A DNA stretch of 8,607 nucleotides from assembly GCA_011049095.1 (NCBI GenBank), contig DSDE01000218.1, positions 1 to 8,607 on the forward strand. Direction: 5' to 3'. A model generated the notes under the pieces. It was not told the DNA's origin. It was given only the letters and a program-made list of their open reading frames with translations, and made no database searches. The translations under genes and the position numbers were made by a program. Shown here in pieces: positions 1 through 4,342 of this stretch (positions are counted from its first letter, which is position 1; every line of letters begins with the position of its first letter). The DNA comes from Fidelibacterota bacterium (lineage in GTDB: Bacteria > Fidelibacterota > Fidelibacteria > Fidelibacterales > DSDE01).

Positions 1-1786
1 CCAGGCCAAAGAGAAAAGAATAGACTGCTACAACACCGGCAATCCAGTCTAAGAATAAGTGCCCAAAACTGCTGTCGCCTTTTACATCAGGCAGCTCAGC
101 AGCAATATTTTTCCAGCCGATGCCGCCGGGATGAACTTTCCGGTAGAAATTGAGCAGCGTCTCCTTTTTAGTTGGCGCAGTGATAAATGTGGCTGTCATC
201 CAGACTATGGTAGTGCCTAAGACAATGGGATAAAGGGTGATGGGTGATTCCAGACCAAATTTTCTGGCGATGGGATAGATAATCAGCGGCGCAATGAGGG
301 CTGTAATTTCGCTCCAGGCATTGACGCGCCACCAAAACCAGCGCAGCAGCAATACCAGACCAACTCCGGCAGACGCATTGATAATAAATTCCCAGGCGCC
401 GGAAATAGTGGTGAGGAAATATTTGGTTACCACCAGCGAAAAAATAGTCAGTAGCACCAAACCGATGCGGCTGATGAGAACATAGTGTTTTTCATCGCCG
501 TCGGGCTTGATAAAGCGCCGGTAGAAATCATTGACAAGGTAACTTGTGCCCCAGTTAAGCTGTGAGGCAATGGTGCTCATATAAGCTGCCAGAAAGACGG
601 CGATGAGCATACCTAAAAGACCAGGCGGCAGATAGCGCATCATCAGCTTGGGATACATACGACCCGGGTCCACGGTGTTTTCATATTTATCATAAAAAGC
701 TTCGTACTCGGGGGACACTGCAATAATCGTATATTCATCACCGAGTTTCCCGCTGTCAAACTGCTGTTTAGCCGCGGCATACATTTCCGGATTTTCATTT
801 TCCAGGATCTGGGGTGATTCTGCCCGCGGGAGTATGATCAATGCCGCGAGAGCCACCAATATCCATGGCCAGGGACGGATTGTATAATGGGCAATGGTAA
901 ACCATAAGGTGGCAAACAGACTATGCTTTTCATCTTTGGCGCTCATCATTCTCTGGGCAATGTATCCGCCGCCGCCAGGATCGGCCCCTGGATACCAGCT
1001 TGACCACCACTGCAACCCGATATGGGCAATGAAAGCCCCCAGCGTGAGGGCAAGCGCACCGCCGGTGACTCCTCCCACGGTGATATCCCCAATGCGAGGC
1101 ACAAATTCAAAAATCTGCGGTGAGAGTTTCTCCTGCATTGCGACAAGACCTCCCACCTGCGGCAGGCGTACAACAATCACTGCCAAAATGATACAGCCGA
1201 CCATTGCAAAGACAAATTGAAAAGAATCGGTGCGGGCGGTGCCTAATAAACCGCTGGCAGAAGCATAAACAGCAATCAGCATTGCCAAAATGGTCACCAG
1301 TAAAAAGCTATTAAGCTCCGGAAGGGTCACGGCGAAGATTTTTTCCATAGCTTTATGCACCCAGCCCAGGACGATGACATTCATAAAGAGCCCCAGGTAG
1401 ATAGCCCGAAAGCCCCGCAGCACTGCTGCTGCCTTACCGCTGTAGCGCAGCTCTACAAATTCCACGTCGGTCATGATGCCGCTGCGCCGCCAGAGTTTGG
1501 CAAAGAAAAAGACCGTGAGCATCGCACCGATGGCCATATTCCACCAAAGCCAGTTGCCGGCGATGCCGTTTTTTGCCACCAGCTCGGTGACAGCCAGGGG
1601 TGTGTCTGCTGCGAAAGTCGTGGCTACCATAGCCGTGCCTGCCAGATACCAGGGCAGATTTCGCCCCGAGAGAAAAAATTCGCCGGTGTCTTTGCCTGCC
1701 TGCCGGCTGTAATAGATGGCAATGCCAAAAATTACTGCAAAAAAGGCCAGGATGACCAGCAAATCAAGCCAATTCAGATTTCCCAT
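1..1786 (-). CDS. Sodium:solute symporter (SSS/SLC5 family), C-terminus beyond window
   Basis: Integral inner-membrane transporter predicted to couple sodium entry to solute uptake; the substrate cannot be told. The frame is open from the ATG at 1786 to the left edge, about 595 codons with no stop. The N-terminus begins MGNLNWLDLLVILAFF, a first membrane helix. An early helix reads TTFAADTPLAVTELV. The most diagnostic stretch is GMLIAVFLAAYMSTIASQLN, followed by NWGTSYLVNDFYRRF. Its S404/T405 fall where SSS proteins such as vSGLT carry the Na2-site serine pair. A hydrophilic insertion of about 60 residues (roughly 318-380, rich in E, D, K and Y) separates two helices and is longer than in compact SSS members; I infer it is an external loop. 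The start is supported by an AAGAGGAG ribosome site three bases upstream and by an in-frame stop at 1813-1811. It is transcribed away from the repeat-rich interval. Family assignment is firm; sugar, amino acid or anion specificity is unknown. Confidence 0.93.
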   Translation of the reverse strand, partial: MGNLNWLDLLVILAFFAVIFGIAIYYSRQAGKDTGEFFLSGRNLPWYLAGTAMVATTFAADTPLAVTELVAKNGIAGNWLWWNMAIGAMLTVFFFAKLWRRSGIMTDVEFVELRYSGKAAAVLRGFRAIYLGLFMNVIVLGWVHKAMEKIFAVTLPELNSFLLVTILAMLIAVYASASGLLGTARTDSFQFVFAMVGCIILAVIVVRLPQVGGLVAMQEKLSPQIFEFVPRIGDITVGGVTGGALALTLGAFIAHIGLQWWSSWYPGADPGGGGYIAQRMMSAKDEKHSLFATLWFTIAHYTIRPWPWILVALAALIILPRAESPQILENENPEMYAAAKQQFDSGKLGDEYTIIAVSPEYEAFYDKYENTVDPGRMYPKLMMRYLPPGLLGMLIAVFLAAYMSTIASQLNWGTSYLVNDFYRRFIKPDGDEKHYVLISRIGLVLLTIFSLVVTKYFLTTISGAWEFIINASAGVGLVLLLRWFWWRVNAWSEITALIAPLIIYPIARKFGLESPITLYPIVLGTTIVWMTATFITAPTKKETLLNFYRKVHPGGIGWKNIAAELPDVKGDSSFGHLFLDWIAGVVAVYSFLFGL

Positions 1787-1789
1787 AAT

Positions 1790-1797
1790 CTCCTCTT
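1790..1797 (-). promoter_or_regulatory. Ribosome binding site of the symporter gene
   Basis: On the minus strand AAGAGGAG lies three bases before the ATG at 1786. It is a near-ideal Shine-Dalgarno sequence, slightly close to the start. With the in-frame stop at 1813-1811 and no ATG, GTG or TTG in between, it fixes the symporter start. Confidence 0.8.
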
Positions 1798-1866
1798 GAT
1801 AATTGATTGTCTATTTCTTTCATTCTCTGGCAAATTTAGAAATTCCCAATCCCGATAAAAATGTGA

Positions 1867-1895
1867 ATTATACTTTTTCTGAAAATAGAAAAGGA
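1867..1895 (-). promoter_or_regulatory. Possible promoter of the symporter gene
   Basis: Reading the minus strand, a perfect TATAAT hexamer lies at 1872-1867, with a weak TCCTTT in the -35 position 17 bp upstream (1895-1890). This would give a 5' leader of about 70-75 bases. A second candidate is TAAATTTG at 1838-1831, which fits the Bacteroidetes TAnnTTTG -7 element but has no convincing -33 partner. Which is used depends on the host sigma factor. Sequence-pattern evidence only. Confidence 0.35.
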
Positions 1896-1946
1896 ATTTC
1901 TCCTAATTCTTAAACACAAAGGGCTAATTTTTGGACATTTTATTAT

Positions 1947-2259
1947 ATGACAGGTGGCTCTGTGGTGACGGATGATGTGAGCAATGTGAATAAGCTGCTA
2001 TTTTCCACTGAGCACCTTGGCGACCAGTAGCCGCCGGCGGTTCTTTTAGATTTCAGAGCTCATCTGACCGAGTGGCGCCTCAGACGACATCGAGCTGGCG
2101 CAATCTGGCATTTATCGAGGGGAGGGCAGCACAAGCGAAACGCAGCATTATCAATATCTTGACAAGTAAGCCGTTTCGGAGTCATCGGGTCTGAGATACC
2201 GCTTACAGCAGACAGATTACAGCGGCGTCTATTTTTCTGTCCGCAACAAAAAAATTTAG
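1947..2259 (+). pseudogene. Decayed C-terminal fragment of a secreted (type IX-like) protein
   Basis: No intact ORF, but three stretches read as parts of the domain that precedes the sorting tail in FCB secreted proteins. In one frame, PAVLLDFRAH (about 2034-2063) resembles the LPVELxxFxA opening of that region. In another frame, EGSTSETQHYQYLDK (about 2122-2166) is followed by a TAA stop at 2167-2169 and then RYRLQQTDYSGVYFSV (about 2194-2241). These match the family pattern GxGxTSExxxYxYxD...YRLxQxDxxGxxxYS in spacing and order. The piece is broken by a TAG at 2028-2030, a frame change between about 2064 and 2083 with loss of roughly 15 residues, and the internal TAA. It stops at TAG 2257-2259, before any sorting tail, and four bases later repeat copy A begins. 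The left end is uncertain: 1947 is the first ATG in the first frame, and MTGGSVVTDDVSNVNKLLF is only weakly protein-like. The match is from memory of the family, with no database search. Confidence 0.55.
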
Positions 2260-2262
2260 AAC

Positions 2263-2451
2263 ACAGATGACGCGGATTGGACGGATTTTCACGGATAAAA
2301 GCTGACAAGTATTTCTTTTTTATCTTTTTTTATTTGCTTTCCCTTTCTTTTTTGGTAAGCCATTTCAGGAATTGACATCTTTTTCCTTTCACCTTTCTTT
2401 ATAATAAAAATTCTTCATTCGCGATAATTCGTGTCATTCGCGGTTCTAATT
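2263..2451 (+). repeat. Direct repeat copy A (about 189 bp)
   Basis: Nearly identical to 2522-2718. By eye there are roughly half a dozen substitutions, one single-base indel and one 7-base indel. It opens with ACGGAT-type words at about 10-bp spacing, passes through a T-rich pyrimidine tract, contains the non-repetitive core GGTAAGCCATTTCAGGAATT, and closes with TTCATTCGCG, ATAATTCGTG, TCATTCGCGG in succession. No start codon and frame support a protein, so it is an intergenic repeat. Orientation is given as plus only because both copies run the same way. It abuts the end of the decayed gene remnant. Confidence 0.9.
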
Positions 2452-2521
2452 TTTTGTACGAATCCGTGTCCCAAAATTTCTTTAATAGGATGGGCAGGAT
2501 AATAAGGATGAAAGCATCGAA

Positions 2522-2718
2522 ACAGATGACACGGATTGGACGGATTTTCACAGATAAAAGCTGACAATTATTTCTTTTTTATCTTCTTTTCATTTGCTTT
2601 CCCTTTCTTTTTTGGTAAGCCATTTCAGGAATTGACATCTTTTTCCTTTCTCCTTTCTCCTTTCTTTATAATATAAATTCTTCATTCGCGATAATTCGTG
2701 TCATTCGCGGTTCTAATT
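2522..2718 (+). repeat. Direct repeat copy B (about 197 bp)
   Basis: Second copy of the element at 2263-2451, eight bases longer, mostly because the 7-base unit TCCTTTC is present three times in tandem (2644-2664) instead of one TCCTTTC plus one variant ACCTTTC in copy A (2384-2397). Its ends carry imperfect inverted words: ATGACACGGATT at 2526-2537 and AATTCGTGTCAT at 2693-2704, complementary except at one position. The 70-bp spacer between the copies (2452-2521) contains another AATCCGTGTC (2461-2470), an exact reverse complement of GACACGGATT at 2528-2537. The spacer has no gene. Confidence 0.9.
2644..2664 (+). repeat. Tandem heptamer TCCTTTC x3
   Basis: Three uninterrupted copies of TCCTTTC inside repeat copy B. 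Copy A has one perfect and one variant unit at the matching place. This looks like slippage-driven length change between otherwise conserved copies. Confidence 0.85.
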
Positions 2719-2766
2719 ATTCTTCCATTTGTATCTTGTTTTTCTTTGTGAGTTCATGAGTGATTT

Positions 2767-2781
2767 TTCACTTTTTGTGAA
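2767..2781. promoter_or_regulatory. Short dyad TTCAC-N5-GTGAA
   Basis: Perfect 5-bp inverted arms separated by TTTTT, about 80 bp upstream of the possible promoter of the small HTH gene. It could be a weak operator half-site pair, but a dyad this short in AT-rich DNA also arises by chance. Confidence 0.25.
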
Positions 2782-2796
2782 TTTTCGAGAAAAAAT

Positions 2797-2816
2797 CTTA
2801 TTTTTTTAAAAATAAG
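2797..2816. promoter_or_regulatory. AT-rich palindrome, 9-bp arms
   Basis: Arms CTTATTTTT and AAAAATAAG flank a central TT, giving a perfect 20-bp dyad about 45 bp upstream of the possible -35 element of the HTH gene. With a two-base centre it is a poor RNA hairpin but a reasonable double-stranded operator. A role in autoregulation by the neighbouring DNA-binding protein is speculative. Confidence 0.3.
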
Positions 2817-2860
2817 TGTAAAGAATTTCAACGAATGCACCTTTGTAATAGCAATTTTTC

Positions 2861-2890
2861 TTGACTTTATATATATTTATTTTTGAGAAT
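2861..2890 (+). promoter_or_regulatory. Possible promoter of the small HTH gene
   Basis: TTGACT (2861-2866) is a good -35 match, and GAGAAT (2885-2890) is a four-of-six -10 at 18-bp spacing. Overlapping it, TATTTTTG (2878-2885) fits the Bacteroidetes TAnnTTTG element, but the TTG at 2861 is closer than the usual spacing. Either reading would start a transcript near 2892-2897, just before the ORF. Confidence 0.35.
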
Positions 2891-2933
2891 GGGAAAGGAC
2901 TAAAAACGGATAGAATTTTTTGAGCAGTTCCGC

Positions 2934-3179
2934 TTGCAGCACAGTGAATTTATTCAGCGGCTGAGTGAGGACTATCCTAAAATGAGTCAGAGCGAATTTT
3001 GCGTCTGCTGCTATCTGCGGGCTGGCTATAGCAATCAGCAAATTGGTGAAGCCACCGGCGTGGGTCTGCGCTGCGTCCAAACCACCCGCTACCGCCTGCG
3101 TAAAAAACTGCCCATTGCCAGCAGCTCAGCAACCGGTCATATTCATAGCCACACACAAAAGATTGTTTTGATGAAATAA
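2934..3179 (+). CDS. Small stand-alone LuxR/GerE-type HTH protein
   Basis: An 81-codon frame that is essentially one DNA-binding domain. The pattern LSEDYPKMSQSE, then CYLRAGYSNQQIGEATGVG, then TTRYRLRKKL follows the LuxR-type HTH (scaffold, SNQQIG first helix, recognition helix, RxRLRKKL end). It most resembles the C-terminal HTH that in FCB bacteria follows propeller or TPR sensor regions. Family-like sequence continues upstream of the start through FFEQF (about 2916-2930) and stops near TAA 2901-2903, so this may be the surviving 3' end of a larger regulator. The start is unclear: TTG 2934 keeps the conserved FIQRLSEDYP but lacks a good ribosome site; ATG 2982 has GAGGA about ten bases ahead and would give a 65-residue bare HTH. 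The cluster FCVCC has more cysteines than usual. A basic 25-residue tail ends at TAA 3177-3179, and a strong terminator follows. Convergent with galE. A functional gene is plausible but not certain. Confidence 0.65.
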   Translation: MQHSEFIQRLSEDYPKMSQSEFCVCCYLRAGYSNQQIGEATGVGLRCVQTTRYRLRKKLPIASSSATGHIHSHTQKIVLMK

Positions 3180-3185
3180 AATCAG

Positions 3186-3206
3186 GCTCAAGCGAGACGC
3201 TTGAGC
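3186..3206. terminator. Perfect 8-bp hairpin between convergent genes
   Basis: GCTCAAGC and GCTTGAGC flank the loop GAGAC, seven bases after the HTH stop codon. On the plus strand no T-run follows. On the minus strand it is followed by CTGATTTTATTT, so it may terminate the kinase-galE transcript about 75 bp past the galE stop. Stem quality is high; direction of use is inferred. Confidence 0.5.
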
Positions 3207-3224
3207 TAAAATTCTCTCTCTCAT

Positions 3225-3251
3225 AGGCGGGGTGAAAGCTCCGCCTTTTTT
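3225..3251 (+). terminator. Intrinsic terminator of the HTH gene
   Basis: GGCGGGG (3226-3232) pairs with CTCCGCC (3239-3245) through seven pairs including one G-U, around the loop TGAAAG, and six T residues follow at once (3246-3251). This is a textbook factor-independent terminator, placed 46 bp after the HTH stop codon. Its presence argues that the short gene is, or recently was, transcribed. Confidence 0.8.
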
Positions 3252-3263
3252 GTATGGCAGGGA

Positions 3264-3276
3264 AAGCGTCCCGCTT
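3264..3276. repeat. Small hairpin sharing a core with the 3186-3206 stem
   Basis: AAGCG and CGCTT flank TCC just past the galE stop. Read on the minus strand it gives CAAGCGGGACGCTT, differing by one base from CAAGCGAGACGCTT at 3190-3202 on the plus strand. The two may be diverged inverted copies of one short intergenic element. The stem alone is too short to call a terminator. Confidence 0.4.
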
Positions 3277-3280
3277 GCGT

Positions 3281-4330
3281 TTATTTCGAAGGCTGGTAGC
3301 TTTTGTTACTTTCGTCTGTATCGTAGCCATTGGGGTTTTGAGACTGCCAGCGCCAGGAGTCCTGACACATTCTCATAAGATCAAATTCAGCAGTCCAACC
3401 TAACTCTTTTTCTGCTTTTTGGGGAGAGGCGGTGAGGGTGGCCACATCTCCTGGCCTTCGTTCAACGATCTCATAGGGGATCTTTTTACCCGATGCCTTT
3501 TGAAATGCCTCGACCATGTCCAGCACACTATAGCCTCGTCCTGTTCCCAGGTTGTAAACACGCAGTCCGGGATATTTCTCAATGGCCTGTAGCGATTTGA
3601 CGTGTCCTCGCGCCAGATCCACCACGTGAATATAGTCGCGAACGCCGGTGCCATCGTGCGTAGGATAATCATTTCCAAAAATCCGGAGTTTTGGCAGTTT
3701 TCCGACAGCCACTTGAGCGATAAAGGGCATCAGATTATTGGGAATGCCATTGGGGTCTTCGCCCATTGTGCCGCTTTCGTGCGCCCCCACCGGATTGAAA
3801 TAGCGGAGAATCTGAGTATTCCACCGCTTGTCGGCTTGATGGAGGTCCTTGAGTATCTGTTCGATATAGAGTTTGGTGCGGCCATAGGGATTGCTTGCGC
3901 TAATGGGCGCTTCTTCGGTGACAGGCTCGCTGCTGCCTTCGCCATAGACGGTGGCCGAGCTGCTGAAGATTATGTTCCGGCAGTCAAATCGGTTCATGGT
4001 TTCGCAGAGGCTTAATGTACTTTCCAGATTATTTTGATAATAAAGTAGAGGTTTGTCAACTGATTCGCCAACGGCTTTGAATCCGGCAAAGTGGATGACG
4101 GCTTCGATCTGGTGTTTCAAGAATATTTCATTGAGAATATTGCAGTTTCTCAGGTCTGCCTGAAAGAATAGCGGACGGATTCCGGTGATGGCTTCGATAC
4201 GTTCCAGAGCTGCTGCTTTGCTATTGCTGAGATTGTCTATCACGATGACTTGATAGCCATTTTGGATGAGGGTGACAACAGTATGGGAGCCAATGTAGCC
4301 AGCGCCGCCGGTAACGAGAATATTTTTCAT
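3281..4330 (-). CDS. galE: UDP-glucose 4-epimerase GalE
   Basis: Cytoplasmic NAD-dependent enzyme of the extended short-chain dehydrogenase family that interconverts UDP-galactose and UDP-glucose (Leloir pathway), also supplying UDP-galactose for polysaccharide and glycoconjugate synthesis. The 349 residues are slightly longer than the roughly 338 of Escherichia coli GalE, the excess being a polar tail after NPNGY. Visible signatures are the Rossmann motif TGGAGYIGSH (7-16), the adenine-ribose acidic D32 followed by NLSNS, HFAGFKAVGES (80-90), SSSATVYG (123-130) and NPYGRTK (147-153). S124, Y149 and K153 match the catalytic positions and numbering of the E. coli enzyme. LRYFNPVGAHESG and RRPGDVA are the usual substrate-side segments. 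The ATG at 4330 is 12 bp from the kinase stop, so the two are co-transcribed; a weak AAGG lies in the gap. Some family members also accept N-acetylated UDP-sugars, which cannot be excluded here. Confidence 0.96.
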   Translation of the reverse strand: MKNILVTGGAGYIGSHTVVTLIQNGYQVIVIDNLSNSKAAALERIEAITGIRPLFFQADLRNCNILNEIFLKHQIEAVIHFAGFKAVGESVDKPLLYYQNNLESTLSLCETMNRFDCRNIIFSSSATVYGEGSSEPVTEEAPISASNPYGRTKLYIEQILKDLHQADKRWNTQILRYFNPVGAHESGTMGEDPNGIPNNLMPFIAQVAVGKLPKLRIFGNDYPTHDGTGVRDYIHVVDLARGHVKSLQAIEKYPGLRVYNLGTGRGYSVLDMVEAFQKASGKKIPYEIVERRPGDVATLTASPQKAEKELGWTAEFDLMRMCQDSWRWQSQNPNGYDTDESNKSYQPSK

Positions 4331-4342
4331 TTTCTTAGCCTT

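Larger units (their letters stand above)
2719..2933. other. AT-rich intergenic region without a gene
   Basis: Lies between repeat copy B and the small HTH gene. It is strongly AT-rich with frequent stops in every frame, unlike the GC-richer genes on either side. It contains two short dyads and a possible promoter, listed separately. An ATG at 2889, preceded by nothing like a ribosome site, is in frame with the HTH gene but meets TAA after four codons (2901-2903). No other structure was recognised. Confidence 0.6.

Noticed and set aside
1355..1858. Plus-strand 167-residue open frame
   Set aside because: It lies opposite the symporter, whose minus-strand translation is a clear membrane protein with family motifs; the plus-strand product has no recognisable domain and a shadow-like composition.
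2031..2040. CCGCCGGCGG palindrome as an operator
   Set aside because: Only ten bases, inside the decayed coding remnant, and explained by its codons; no promoter lies nearby.
2060..2308. Minus-strand 82-residue open frame in the intergenic region
   Set aside because: It is arginine- and cysteine-rich without a domain, crosses into repeat copy A, and lies opposite the plus-strand remnant that does resemble a known region.
2263..2718. CRISPR-like array
   Set aside because: Only two copies, each about 190 bp with a 70-bp spacer, and no cas genes; unit length and internal structure do not fit CRISPR.
2889..2903. Leader peptide or stop-codon readthrough starting at ATG 2889 into the HTH frame
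   Set aside because: The ATG is in frame but has no ribosome site and overlaps the possible -10 region; nothing around the TAA suggests programmed readthrough.
2977..3330. Minus-strand 117-residue open frame overlapping the galE end and HTH gene
   Set aside because: It runs through both terminator hairpins and opposite the recognisable LuxR-type HTH; no domain is visible.
3602..4015. Plus-strand 137-residue open frame over galE
   Set aside because: Antisense to a fully conserved galE with all catalytic residues; it is a by-product of codon use in galE.
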